The position numbers and the translations under genes were made by a program. Below the pieces are notes generated by a model, which was given only the letters and a program-made list of their open reading frames with translations, ran no database searches and was not told the DNA's origin. A stretch of 64,000 nucleotides of DNA. Source: Chthoniobacterales bacterium (GTDB taxonomy: Bacteria; Verrucomicrobiota; Verrucomicrobiia; Chthoniobacterales; JAATET01). Positions 55,330-63,925 of the stretch are shown in pieces. The stretch covers positions 62,001-126,000 of the forward strand of contig DATCRI010000007.1 in assembly GCA_036569045.1 (NCBI GenBank), in the 5' to 3' direction. Within the stretch, counting starts at the first letter, position 1. Every line of letters starts with the position of its first letter.

Positions 55330-56100
55330 TCAGACGTAGCGCAGATCGGCTTCGCCGCTCACGTTCACGAAACCATGCTTGCGCAGGAGCGTCGCGAAGA
55401 GCGCGATCGCCTGCTTCTCCTCGGCGCCCAGATCGAAGCGAATGAACTCGGAAAGATACCGGCGCACGAAGGCCGGGTCGGGATACTCCGCCGCGATGCG
55501 CTCCCGCTCGGCGAGCCCGCGAACCTTCGTATCCCGCAACGCGTCCGCGAGCGCGGCGGCAGCAGGCAGTTCCGGCCGGAAAACCCAGCACGCAAAAACG
55601 AAAGGCAGACCGGTGCAACGCATCCACTCCGCGCCGAGATCGAAGAACTCCCAGCCGTCCGCGGCGTGCGTCTGCCGGAACTTCACCGCGGCGTCCCCGA
55701 TGAGCAAGCGGGCGCCGAGTTCGTCCGCCGGAGCGTCGAGATAAGCGGGCTCGAAGTCATAAAACTCGGCAAGCAGGCATTGCAGCAGGTGATTCGACGT
55801 GTGGGAGGCGGGGTCGAGCGCGATCGTTTCCTGGGCCGTGAGCGGTCCCCGATGAGCGACGTAGACGCTGAAAACCGCACCGCACGCGGCGATGGCGATG
55901 CCGTCGGCAATCGTCGCAGACGGCCGCTCCACCGCCTCGTAGACCGGCACGAGCGCGGCATCCAGCTCACCCGCGGCGAAGCGCTCGGCGAGACGCGACG
56001 GGAGATCGAGCGAGACGCGATCCTCGAGACCGGCAATGAGCGGTCGCGCGTTGAGATAGGGCACCGAGCCGATCCGGCGACCGGCAAAAGCGTCGCTCAC
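55330..56100 (-). CDS. mqnA: Chorismate dehydratase (futalosine pathway)
   Basis: The 256-aa MqnA-type protein starts at GTG 56100. It has the family start RRIGSVPYLNARPLIAGL, the periplasmic-binding-protein fold with ALVPVYEAVERP, and LLIGDAAVKFRQT. It dehydrates chorismate to 3-enolpyruvylbenzoate, the first step of futalosine menaquinone synthesis. GTGA overlap with the mqnE stop shows translational coupling with mqnE. Confidence 0.92.
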   Translation of the reverse strand: MSDAFAGRRIGSVPYLNARPLIAGLEDRVSLDLPSRLAERFAAGELDAALVPVYEAVERPSATIADGIAIAACGAVFSVYVAHRGPLTAQETIALDPASHTSNHLLQCLLAEFYDFEPAYLDAPADELGARLLIGDAAVKFRQTHAADGWEFFDLGAEWMRCTGLPFVFACWVFRPELPAAAALADALRDTKVRGLAERERIAAEYPDPAFVRRYLSEFIRFDLGAEEKQAIALFATLLRKHGFVNVSGEADLRYV

Positions 56101-57218
56101 GCCGCCTGCAACTCCGTCGGCGAAGGCAGGCGCTCGTAGAACGTATTCCGCTGCATCGGCTCGCGCCCGGCCTCGCGAATCGCCTTCTCCATCGCGTAGA
56201 TCGTCTGCAGCTGCGGCGTCGTCGCGCCGGCCATGTGAAAGATCTTCTCCTCGCGGATCGTGCCGTGCAGATCGTCCACGCCGTAGTTCAGCGCGAGCTG
56301 CGCGAGCGGCAGTCCGAGGCTGATCCAATACGCCGTGATGTGCGGAAAATTATCGAGGTAGATGCGGCTCACCGCGAGGTTGCGCAGCTCCTCGAAGCCC
56401 GTCGCGTGCGGGATGTCCTTCAGCGAGGGACGGGCGCCGTCCGGCTCGAACGCAAACGGAACGAACGCCGTGAAGCCGCCGGTCTCGTCCTGCAGTTCGC
56501 GCAGGCGCCGCAGGTGATCGACGCGATGCCGCGTCTGCTCGATGTGGCCGTAGAGCATCGTGCACGTGCTTTTTCCGCCCATCTGATGCCAGGTGCGATG
56601 CACCTCGGCCCATTCGTCGGCGGTTTCCTTGCCGCGGCAGATCTGGTCGCGAATCTCCGGATCGAAGATCTCCGCGCCGCCGCCGGTGATGGCGCCGAGG
56701 CCGTTCTCGCGCAGCAACTCGAGCGTTTCGCGGATCGAAAGCTTGAAGACGCGCTCGGCGAGATGGCGAATTTCCACGGCGGTGAACGCCTTGATGTGCA
56801 GCGCGGGGTCGAGCGCCTTCAGCGCGCGCAGCAACTCGAGATACCACTCGCCGGGCAGCGTGGGATGCAGGCCGCCGACCATGTGAATCTCGGTGATGCC
56901 TTCGGCGAGACCTTCCTTCACGTTGGCCTCGATCTCGGGGATCGCCAGCTCGAAGGCATGCGCCTCGCGCTTCTTCGCGCCGAATGCGCAAAACTGGCAC
57001 GAGAGGATGCAGACGTTCGAGTAGTTGATGTAGCGATTGTGAATGTAGGTCGCGACATTCCCGTTCTTGCGCTCGCGAATGATGTTCGCGATCGCGCCGA
57101 TGCCGTTCACGTCGTGGCTCTCGTAGAGCACGGTCGCATCCGCGTCGGAGATGCGTTCACCCGACGCCACCTTCTCGTGAATGGGCAGCAGCTCGGGAGA
57201 CAACAGGCGGAGATTCAT
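56097..57218 (-). CDS. mqnE: Aminofutalosine synthase, radical SAM
   Basis: The 373-aa radical SAM enzyme has the Fe-S motif CILSCQFCAF (about residues 69-77) after NRYINYSNV, followed by GITEIHMVGGLHPTLPGEWY and LGAITGGGAEIF. This matches aminofutalosine synthase (MqnE), which joins the MqnA product to S-adenosylmethionine. The related MqnC was considered, but the YINYSNVC and GGGAEIF context fits MqnE better. It is the first gene of the mqnE-mqnA pair. Confidence 0.9.
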   Translation of the reverse strand: MNLRLLSPELLPIHEKVASGERISDADATVLYESHDVNGIGAIANIIRERKNGNVATYIHNRYINYSNVCILSCQFCAFGAKKREAHAFELAIPEIEANVKEGLAEGITEIHMVGGLHPTLPGEWYLELLRALKALDPALHIKAFTAVEIRHLAERVFKLSIRETLELLRENGLGAITGGGAEIFDPEIRDQICRGKETADEWAEVHRTWHQMGGKSTCTMLYGHIEQTRHRVDHLRRLRELQDETGGFTAFVPFAFEPDGARPSLKDIPHATGFEELRNLAVSRIYLDNFPHITAYWISLGLPLAQLALNYGVDDLHGTIREEKIFHMAGATTPQLQTIYAMEKAIREAGREPMQRNTFYERLPSPTELQAA

Positions 57219-57246
57219 AAGGTGATGACCGCGAAACTTTTCACGA

Positions 57247-57423
57247 CTTGGCGTCTCATCGCAATGCCGGATTGCAACCGACCCCTCGCGCGCACGCGAT
57301 CTTCAGGCAGGCCGCCGGGTCTCGGATCAGGCGCGAACTCCTCGCGGTCGAAGATGCCCGCCGCAAGCGGCAGCTCCTCGACGAGCTCCAGGCCGAATGC
57401 GCCGCGGCGACGACCAGATAATC
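57247..57423 (+). CDS. Possible small helical protein
   Basis: A 58-codon plus-strand reading frame from a TTG at 57247 ends RRELLAVEDARRKRQLLDEL plus a short tail, an amphipathic charged helix that looks protein-like. There is no ribosome binding site and no recognised family. It fills the 212-nt gap between mqnE and the HPr gene, which otherwise shows nothing. Confidence 0.25.
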
Positions 57424-57430
57424 CGGCGCC

Positions 57431-57760
57431 TCAGGCGCGCTGACCCGGCCCCGCATCGCGATGGCCGTCGTCGGAGACCCGGAAAACCTGCTCCACGGCC
57501 GCGGCGGCAGCCTGTTCATCGTCACCGTTCGTCACGAGATCGAGCGTCGTGCCCATCGTGGCGCAGAGCGCGACCACGCTGAGGATGTTGCGCACGTCGG
57601 CGATCCGCCCGCCGGACCGGAGGGAGATCGTGGATCGAAAACACTGCGCCACTCGCACCAACCGGGCGGCGGGGCGGAGGTGGAGGCCTGCTTCCCAGGG
57701 AATCGTCACCGTTGAATGCTTCACGAAGCGTCCGACAACGCCATTTCCCGCTCCGTTCAT
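57431..57760 (-). CDS. HPr-like phosphocarrier protein
   Basis: A 109-aa product with an N-terminal extension of about 22 residues before the HPr fold. The active His is in WEAGLHLRPAARLVRVA. The regulatory site region is ADVRNILSVVALCATMG. Compared with the usual AKSIMGL-type segment, the phosphorylatable Ser46 is replaced by Asn, so HPr-kinase control is unlikely. It might serve a regulatory or incomplete phosphotransfer system. It is divergent from uvrB. Confidence 0.78.
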   Translation of the reverse strand: MNGAGNGVVGRFVKHSTVTIPWEAGLHLRPAARLVRVAQCFRSTISLRSGGRIADVRNILSVVALCATMGTTLDLVTNGDDEQAAAAAVEQVFRVSDDGHRDAGPGQRA

Positions 57761-57775
57761 ATTTTTTTGGTCTCG

Positions 57776-57810
57776 CCGGTTCCCCGTGTCGCGGCCTTGC
57801 GCGGAACCGG
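57776..57810. promoter_or_regulatory. Inverted repeat in the HPr/uvrB divergent promoter region
   Basis: CCGGTTCC (57776-57783) and GGAACCGG (57803-57810) are perfect inverted 8-mers with a 19-bp spacer. They lie midway between the two start codons and could bind a regulator of one or both genes. The spacing differs from that of the dyad at the lexA-like gene, so a common LexA site is not supported. Confidence 0.4.
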
Positions 57811-57832
57811 TCGCCACGTATGTTGACCGCTT

Positions 57833-60022
57833 ATGCCTTTCGAGCTCGCGTCGAACTACCAGCCCCGGGGCGACCAGGCCCAGGCCATCGACAAACTCAC
57901 CCGCTCGCTGCTCGCGGGGAATCGCCACCAGACGCTGCTCGGCGTCACCGGCTCGGGCAAGACCTTCACCGCCGCGAACATCGTTCGCGAGCTCGACCGG
58001 CCGACGCTCGTCATGTCGCACAACAAGACGCTTGCCGCGCAGCTCTACAGCGAGTTCAAGCAGTTCTTCCCGCGCAACGCCGTCGAGTATTTCGTCAGCT
58101 ACTTCGATTATTACCAGCCCGAGGCCTACATCCCCCGGTCGGACACCTACATCGAGAAGGATTCGTCGATCAACGAGGAGATCGAGCGCCTGCGCCTCTC
58201 CGCGGTGAGTTCGCTGCTTTCGCGGCGTGACGTGCTCATCGTCGCCAGCGTCTCGTGCATCTACGGCCTCGCGTCGCCCGAGGATTTCCTCCAGATGCTC
58301 GTCACGATCCGCGAGGGCCTCCAAATGACGCGCGAGGCCTTCCTCGGCAAGCTCGTCGACATGCTCTACGAGCGGAACGACATCGCGTTCGAGCGCGGCC
58401 GGTTCCGCGTGCGCGGCGACACCGTCGAGGTGCATCCCGCGCAGAACGACGACCGCGCGATCCGGGTGGAATTCTTCGGCGACGAGATCGACCGCATCAG
58501 CGAGTTCGATCCCCTCACCGGCGACGTCACCGCCCGGCTCACGAACCTCACGCTCTTTCCGGCGAAGCAGTTCGTCACCCCGCACGACAAGCTCAACGCC
58601 GCGATGCGCAACATCCGCACCGAGCTCGACCAGCGCGTGATGGAGTTCGAGCGCGACGGCAAGCTCATCGAGGCGCAACGCATCAAGATGCGCACCGAGT
58701 TCGACCTCGAGATGATGCAGGAGATGGGCTTTTGCAACGGCATCGAGAACTACTCGCGCCACCTCACTGGCCGTCCGCCGAACAGCACGCCCTACACGCT
58801 GATGGATTTCCTGCCCGAGGACACCCTGCTCATCATCGACGAGAGCCACGCCACGATCCCGCAGATCGGCGGCATGTATGCCGGCGATCGCTCGCGCAAG
58901 TCGGTGCTCGTCGAGCACGGCTTCCGCCTGCCCAGCGCGATGGACAACCGCCCGCTGCGCTTCGACGAGTTCATGGCGAAGACGCACGACATCGTCTATG
59001 TGAGCGCCACGCCCGGGCCGTTCGAGATCCGCAACAGCGTCGTCGGCAACAAGGGCTACATCGCAAACCCCGACAAGAATTTCCCCGAGCAGGTCGAGGC
59101 CGCGCGCATCGCCGGGCAATACAACCCGATGGAGCTCGTCGCCGCGTTCGACTGCCACACGCCCGGCGCGCCACTCGTCGCCGAGCAGATTATTCGTCCC
59201 ACCGGCCTGCTCGACCCCAGGATCACCGTGCGTCCGCTCAAGGGCCAGATCGACGAGACGATCGAGCGCTGCCGCCAGCGCATCGAGATCGGCGAGCGCG
59301 TCCTCATCACCACGCTCACGAAGCGCACCGCCGAGGATTTGTCGGACTACCTGCGCGACGTCGGCATGAAGGTCCGCTACCTCCACAGCGACATCGACAC
59401 CATCGAGCGCGTCGAAATTCTCCGCAGCCTGCGCGCCGGCGAATGCGACGTCCTCGTCGGCATCAACCTCCTCCGCGAAGGCCTCGACCTGCCCGAGGTC
59501 TCGCTCGTCTGCATCCTCGATGCCGACAAGGAAGGCTACCTCCGCAGCCAGACCAGCCTCATCCAGACCGCCGGCCGCGCCGCGCGTCACCTCAACGGCG
59601 AAGTCGTCCTCTTCGCCGACGTCATCACCGGCAGCATCCGCGCGCTCATCGAGATCACCGACTACCGCCGCGGCCGCCAGATCGCCTACAACAAGGAGCA
59701 CGGCATCGAACCGAAAAGCGTCGTCCGCGCCGTGCAGGAAAGCCTCCACGTCATCCTCAAGAGCAGCCGCGACCTCGAGAAATCCATCGTCGCCGAGACC
59801 GCGCCGGACTTCGATCTCCACGAGCTCATGCAGGAACTCGAGCGCGACATGGCCACCGCCGCCGCAAATCTCGAATACGAACGCGCCGCGCTCATCCGCG
59901 ACCAGATCGCCGAGCTGAAGGCCGGCAACGGCCTCGAAAAGATCACGACCACGCCGAAGCCCGTCAAATACTCGGGAGGGCGAGGCTCCCGCCGAGCCGT
60001 CTCTCCCAAAAGGAGCAGATAA
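57833..60022 (+). CDS. uvrB: Excinuclease ABC subunit B
   Basis: The 729-aa helicase-like subunit of nucleotide excision repair has LGVTGSGKTFTAANI (Walker A), the beta-hairpin YYQPEAYIPRSDTYIEKDSS, DESHATIPQIGGMY (Walker B region), INLLREGLDLPEVSLV, QTAGRAARH, and the C-terminal UVR motif (AAANLEYERAALIRDQIAEL). It is longer than the usual 660-680 residues. The last 17 codons (SGGRGSRRAVSPKRSR) are read from a REP palindrome that starts at 59974, so the native stop was lost. Confidence 0.95.
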   Translation: MPFELASNYQPRGDQAQAIDKLTRSLLAGNRHQTLLGVTGSGKTFTAANIVRELDRPTLVMSHNKTLAAQLYSEFKQFFPRNAVEYFVSYFDYYQPEAYIPRSDTYIEKDSSINEEIERLRLSAVSSLLSRRDVLIVASVSCIYGLASPEDFLQMLVTIREGLQMTREAFLGKLVDMLYERNDIAFERGRFRVRGDTVEVHPAQNDDRAIRVEFFGDEIDRISEFDPLTGDVTARLTNLTLFPAKQFVTPHDKLNAAMRNIRTELDQRVMEFERDGKLIEAQRIKMRTEFDLEMMQEMGFCNGIENYSRHLTGRPPNSTPYTLMDFLPEDTLLIIDESHATIPQIGGMYAGDRSRKSVLVEHGFRLPSAMDNRPLRFDEFMAKTHDIVYVSATPGPFEIRNSVVGNKGYIANPDKNFPEQVEAARIAGQYNPMELVAAFDCHTPGAPLVAEQIIRPTGLLDPRITVRPLKGQIDETIERCRQRIEIGERVLITTLTKRTAEDLSDYLRDVGMKVRYLHSDIDTIERVEILRSLRAGECDVLVGINLLREGLDLPEVSLVCILDADKEGYLRSQTSLIQTAGRAARHLNGEVVLFADVITGSIRALIEITDYRRGRQIAYNKEHGIEPKSVVRAVQESLHVILKSSRDLEKSIVAETAPDFDLHELMQELERDMATAAANLEYERAALIRDQIAELKAGNGLEKITTTPKPVKYSGGRGSRRAVSPKRSR

Positions 60023-60069
60023 AAGAACAGCCCGTAAGAATTTCGGCTCGGCCGGAGCCTCGCCCTCCC
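59974..60069. repeat. REP/BIME palindrome 1, overlapping the uvrB 3' end
   Basis: The 25-bp arms 59974-59998 and 60045-60069 are reverse complements with one mismatch; the loop is 46 nt. The arm consensus GAGGCTCCCGCCGAGCC recurs at 60541-60619. The uvrB stop codon lies inside the loop. Confidence 0.9.
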
Positions 60070-60082
60070 GTAACCAAGACGC

Positions 60083-60538
60083 ATGGACGAGATCGGGCGG
60101 CACCATCCGGCCCATGGTGTGCATATCACGCTGCGCGAACCCACGATCGTCTTTCTCACCGTCTGCACCAGGGGCCGCCAGCCATGGCTGGCCTGCGAGG
60201 AGGCCGACGCATCCCTCAGCCAGATTTGGACCGGCGCGACGGCCTGGCGCGTTGGGCGTTACCTCCTCATGCCCGATCACCTCCATCTGTTCTGCGCGCC
60301 CACCGACAGCGAGATATCCCTCGACGCATGGGTCCGTTACTGGAAAAGCCAGTTCCGCCGCACCTCCGGCCGCCCGGACTGGCGCTGGCAGACAGATCAC
60401 TGGGACACCCGCCTCCGCCGCGGAGAAAGTTACTCCGAGAAATGGACCTACGTTTGCGAAAACCCCGTTCGCGCCAATCTCGCCACCAGCGCCGAAGCTT
60501 GGCCGCACCAGGGCGAGATTCATCATCTCCCCTGGTAA
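60083..60538 (+). CDS. REP-associated tyrosine transposase (RAYT, Y1/HUH family)
   Basis: The 151-aa single-strand transposase has YLLMPDHLHLFCAP with the HUH pair (His-Leu-His) after IVFLTVCTRGRQPWL, and a catalytic Tyr candidate in SEKWTYVCENPVRANL. This spacing is typical of RAYTs. RAYTs mobilise or maintain REP palindromes, and this gene is flanked within 13 and 2 nt by two such palindromes. It is shorter than many RAYTs but all core parts are present. Confidence 0.9.
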   Translation: MDEIGRHHPAHGVHITLREPTIVFLTVCTRGRQPWLACEEADASLSQIWTGATAWRVGRYLLMPDHLHLFCAPTDSEISLDAWVRYWKSQFRRTSGRPDWRWQTDHWDTRLRRGESYSEKWTYVCENPVRANLATSAEAWPHQGEIHHLPW

Positions 60539-60540
60539 CC

Positions 60541-60619
60541 GGGAGAGCGAGGCTCCCGCCGAGCCATCGCTCAAAGATCCTCGCTCAAAAAATTGGCTCG
60601 GCCGGAGCCTCGCCCTCCC
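60541..60619. repeat. REP/BIME palindrome 2, downstream of the RAYT gene
   Basis: The left arm 60541-60565 matches the left arm of the first palindrome except one base. The right arm 60595-60619 is identical to that of the first. Loop lengths differ (29 versus 46 nt). Both copies have the same orientation, forming a REP-RAYT-REP unit. Confidence 0.9.
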
Positions 60620-60668
60620 CCGCCCGCGGGATTGCCCTTCCTGCGTCGACCCGCCAAGATCGCCGTCG

Positions 60669-61217
60669 ATGCTTTCGCCCACCGACCTCATCCTCCCTCC
60701 GCTCCTCGCCTACGTCGTCGCGGCGATGCTCGGCATCGGGCTCGCCCTGCTGCGTGCCCGGCGCAGCGCCAGCGGCTGGGTCATCCTCGACATCGTCGTC
60801 CTCCTTTTCGTCCTTATCCCCGTTCCCGTGCTGGCGAATGCCTTCGCCGCCATCGCGCCGGCCGACACGAATCGCCTCGTCCCCTGGATGCTCGCCGCCG
60901 CGCTCACCGCCGCGCCGCTCGCCTACCTTCCGGCGCGCATCGCGCTCACCCGCACGAGCGAAGACTACCGCGACACCGCCCGCCTGCTCGGGCTTGGTCC
61001 AGTCGGGCGATTCTTCCGCATCGATCTTCCGCTCACCTGGCCGGCCATCGGTCGCGGCAAGCTCCTCGCGCTCACCCGCATCGTCGGCGAATGGCTGCTC
61101 GTCATCGGCGCGCTCGATCGGCTCACCGTCCTCACCGGCGCCGTCGCCATCCTCTCGCTCGTTGCCGCGATCGGCATCGGCTTCAGCCTGCCTCGCCCCG
61201 CCCCGGCCACCCGCTAA
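60669..61217 (+). CDS. ABC transporter permease, ModB-like, short
   Basis: A 182-aa product with five hydrophobic segments. The permease EAA-type loop is EDYRDTARLLGLGPVGRFFRIDLP (about residues 98-121; long motif described). It resembles molybdate/tungstate-type permeases but is 30-60 residues shorter at the N-terminus. No ATPase or binding protein is adjacent. The REP-RAYT unit lies 50 nt upstream, so the 5' end or its operon partners may have been lost by that insertion. It is coupled to holA (TAATG). Confidence 0.7.
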   Translation: MLSPTDLILPPLLAYVVAAMLGIGLALLRARRSASGWVILDIVVLLFVLIPVPVLANAFAAIAPADTNRLVPWMLAAALTAAPLAYLPARIALTRTSEDYRDTARLLGLGPVGRFFRIDLPLTWPAIGRGKLLALTRIVGEWLLVIGALDRLTVLTGAVAILSLVAAIGIGFSLPRPAPATR

Positions 61218-62338
61218 TGCCGCCCGCGAAGAAAGCCGCCAAGGCCGACACCGGCATTCATTTCGTCACCGGCAGTGACGAGGCCGAGGTCAAGAAAGCC
61301 GCCACCGGCCTCGCCGCGAAGCTCGCTCCCGGTGACGATCCCTTCGGCATCGAGGTGATCGACGGCGCCGCGGCCACGGTCGACGAGGCCCAGTCCCGCC
61401 TTCACGCCACCATCGAGGCGCTGCTTACTGTCCCCTTCTTCGGCGGCGCCGGAAAGCTCGTCTGGCTCAAAAGCGCGACGATGTTCAGCGATAGCGTAAT
61501 GGGCCGCAGCGAGACGACGACCACCGCCGTCGAGAAGCTCCTCGCCGTCCTCGAAAAAGGCCTGCCCGAGGGCATCACCTTCCTCATCAGCGCGATCGAT
61601 CCCGACAAGCGCCGCACCGCCTACAAGACGCTCGGCAAGCTCGCCACCGTCCACCTCCACGACAAACCCGACTTCGGCTGGGGCGCCACCGAGGCCGACG
61701 TCGTCGACTGGGTCGCCGATCGCGCCCGCGTCGCCGGCCTTCGCCTCAGCCCCGACGCCGCCGCCGTGCTCGCCGCCCGCGTCGGCGCCGAGACGCGCCA
61801 GCTCGACAACGAGATCGAAAAACTCGCCCTTACTTTTGGCAACGACACCGCGCTCACCGGCGAGCAAATCCGCGAGCTCGTGCCCGCCACCCGCGCCGGC
61901 GGCATCTTCGACCTCAGCAACGCCCTCGCCAAACGCGACCTCCGCCTCTGCCTCACCACGCTCGACCAGCTCTTCCGGCAGGGCGAAAAGGCCGTCGGCA
62001 TCCTCCTCGCCGCCGTCATGCCGACGGTGCGGAACCTCCTCGTCGTGAAGGACCTCATGGTCACGCACCGGATGCAGCCGCCGGCCCAGCCGCAATTCTT
62101 CAAGGGCGCGCTCGATCGCCTGCCCGAGGGCGCCACCGCGCACCTGCCTCGCAAAAAGGACGGCACTCTGAACGCCTACCCGCTCGGCATCGCCGCCGCG
62201 AACAGCGCCCGCTACACCCTTCCCGAGCTGGAGGCCGCGTTTCTGGCCTGCGCCCGTGCGAACAAGACCCTCGTCACCACGCAGCTCGCCGAGAGCATCG
62301 TGATGAGCCGTTTGCTCGTGGAAATCGCCGGGAAATAG
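61217..62338 (+). CDS. holA: DNA polymerase III subunit delta
   Basis: The 373-aa clamp-loader subunit has the divergent delta pattern. Its N-terminal AAA-like fold reads FVTGSDEAEVKKAA and the middle ALLTVPFFGGAGKLVWLKSA. DNEIEKLALTFG and FDLSNALAKRD precede the helical collar (VGILLAAVMPTVRNLLVVKDLM). It opens the sliding clamp with delta-prime and tau/gamma. The start overlaps the permease stop. The assignment rests on overall pattern because HolA proteins are poorly conserved. Confidence 0.8.
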   Translation: MPPAKKAAKADTGIHFVTGSDEAEVKKAATGLAAKLAPGDDPFGIEVIDGAAATVDEAQSRLHATIEALLTVPFFGGAGKLVWLKSATMFSDSVMGRSETTTTAVEKLLAVLEKGLPEGITFLISAIDPDKRRTAYKTLGKLATVHLHDKPDFGWGATEADVVDWVADRARVAGLRLSPDAAAVLAARVGAETRQLDNEIEKLALTFGNDTALTGEQIRELVPATRAGGIFDLSNALAKRDLRLCLTTLDQLFRQGEKAVGILLAAVMPTVRNLLVVKDLMVTHRMQPPAQPQFFKGALDRLPEGATAHLPRKKDGTLNAYPLGIAAANSARYTLPELEAAFLACARANKTLVTTQLAESIVMSRLLVEIAGK

Positions 62339-62354
62339 GCCCGGGGCCGGGCCG

Positions 62355-62720
62355 TCACTCCCCGTAGGCCAGCTCCCAGTGCGCGTCCCACAGGTGCGCC
62401 TGCTGCGGCCACATGACGACGAGCAGGAACTCCAGCAACTGGCTCGTCGGCAGCTTCGGTAGCGGTTCCATCCCGATGTGCGCCGCATTGGCCGCCGAGA
62501 TCGCCGCGCAATACACCCGGGCAAACGCCGCCGCCTGCACCTCGCCGCCCGGCCGGGGCCGGTCCGTGTCGGCCAGCCACTCGATCAGCCACGCCTGTCC
62601 CCGTTCCGCCACCTCCTCCGAGATCGGCGGCGGCAGTTTCGGGATCACCGCGCCGTCCGAGTCCGTGCGCAACCGCATCGCCATCCGCATCAGCAGCGCT
62701 TCGAGCTCCTTCCACGTCAT
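62355..62720 (-). CDS. Hypothetical helical protein
   Basis: A 121-aa product starting MTWKELEALLMRMAMRLRTD. It is mostly helical and contains many Trp residues near the end (VVMWPQQAHLWDAHWELAYG). No recognised family. An in-frame upstream start at 62789 would overlap the GFA gene and is less likely. Confidence 0.5.
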   Translation of the reverse strand: MTWKELEALLMRMAMRLRTDSDGAVIPKLPPPISEEVAERGQAWLIEWLADTDRPRPGGEVQAAAFARVYCAAISAANAAHIGMEPLPKLPTSQLLEFLLVVMWPQQAHLWDAHWELAYGE

Positions 62721-62785
62721 GCGCCCCATCCCACCGCCGACAGCCCGCCCTTGCCAAGGGCAAAACCCACGCCCCGCCTCGAACC

Positions 62786-63214
62786 TCAACCGCCACTCAC
62801 CGGATATTTATCGAACTTCGGAAGAGCCGGGTCCATCGCGCCCCATGATTGCGCGTCGCAGGTCCACACATCCATCTGCGCCCGGAAGTTGCTAGGGTCG
62901 TCCAGGCTCGCGGCGTGCAGGGCCACGATGTCCGGCACCGCATCGGGTTTTCCGAAGACCGGCGCCCCGCATTCCGGGCAGAACGCGCGACGCGTCATCC
63001 CACCCGCCTCGCTCGGCGAGGCATGGAACCGCGGCTCGCCCTGTCGCACGGTGAATGCCGCCACCGGCACCACGACGAGCGCGGAATGCGCCCCACCCGT
63101 GGCCCGCTGACAATCGCGGCAATGGCAATGCAGCATCATCACGGGTGCCGCGGAGGATTCGTAACGCAGCGCGCCACAGGCGCAACCACCGGAAAGGACA
63201 GGAATGGAAGTCAT
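62786..63214 (-). CDS. GFA/CENP-V family zinc protein
   Basis: A 142-aa protein with the glutathione-dependent formaldehyde-activating (GFA) zinc fold: GGCACGALRYE, HCHCRDCQRATGG and FCPECGAPVFGK supply seven Cys for two zinc ions. The family rarely has true formaldehyde activity, so the substrate is open. The C-terminal VWTCDAQSWGAMDPALPKFDK is typical of the family. Confidence 0.9.
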   Translation of the reverse strand: MTSIPVLSGGCACGALRYESSAAPVMMLHCHCRDCQRATGGAHSALVVVPVAAFTVRQGEPRFHASPSEAGGMTRRAFCPECGAPVFGKPDAVPDIVALHAASLDDPSNFRAQMDVWTCDAQSWGAMDPALPKFDKYPVSGG

Positions 63215-63310
63215 GAGCAGGATTTTTTGGACTCTCGAGACTACGACGAACCGCCGCGCTCTCGCGGGACATCTCCGACAAATTTCCCGACCACGGAGCG
63301 ACGACGGTGC

Positions 63311-63925
63311 CTATCGCAGAGTCTGGTAGCGATACCTGGGACCCGTCGGAAAAATCTCGGAACTGGAAGCGTCCTCTGAGCGTCGATAAATGCCGCCGCT
63401 GCCCCCTTTACCGAAGACCACGAAGCCCTTTTTCCCATAAGGCATTTCGCTGGTAAGCACGCGATCCTTCCAATTCGTCGTCACCACGAAGGGCTGGTTC
63501 TCGGGAGATTTTCCATCGATCACGAAAAAGCGAAACGGGATCGTCTCCGTCGTGAGAGGGCCGTTGCCCGGAGAACGTCCCGGAGCTCGAAGCAATTTTC
63601 GGAGGTCCGAGTCGCTGAGGTAATTATTCTCGGTGAGCGCTTGGAAATAGGCGGCCAGCGAAACCGGCTCGGATTTCCCGTTCACTGTGATCGTCGTCCA
63701 ATCCAATCCCTTGCCGTCCGCGGCCTTCGTATCCAGCGCCATCATCTGGGTCGCGATTTGGAGCTGACGGGCATTGTTAAGGGTGCCCGTCATTTGTCCC
63801 CCAATGAGATTGGGGGAAGTCTGAGGAATCACCATCCACACGAGCACCCCGACGACCGCAAGGAGCACCAGCACTTCCACCAGCGTCAGGCCGGCGCATC
63901 TTTGCGGGGAACGGGAGGGCTTCAT
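63311..63925 (-). CDS. Type II secretion/type IV pilin-like pseudopilin
   Basis: A 204-aa product from the ATG at 63925. It has a short basic leader and a prepilin cleavage site (RCAGLTLVEVLVLLAVVGVLVW: Gly before Leu, conserved Glu at +5), followed by the hydrophobic assembly helix. The globular part (about 60-200) includes NNARQLQIATQMMALDTKAADG. Verrucomicrobia carry many such proteins as structural or secretion pseudopilins. Upstream (63926-64000) nothing further is recognised. Confidence 0.85.
   Translation of the reverse strand: MKPSRSPQRCAGLTLVEVLVLLAVVGVLVWMVIPQTSPNLIGGQMTGTLNNARQLQIATQMMALDTKAADGKGLDWTTITVNGKSEPVSLAAYFQALTENNYLSDSDLRKLLRAPGRSPGNGPLTTETIPFRFFVIDGKSPENQPFVVTTNWKDRVLTSEMPYGKKGFVVFGKGGSGGIYRRSEDASSSEIFPTGPRYRYQTLR

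Noticed and set aside
57431-60691. 1086-aa minus-strand frame across uvrB
   Set aside because: Only its last ~109 codons (HPr) look like a protein; the rest is the complement of uvrB.
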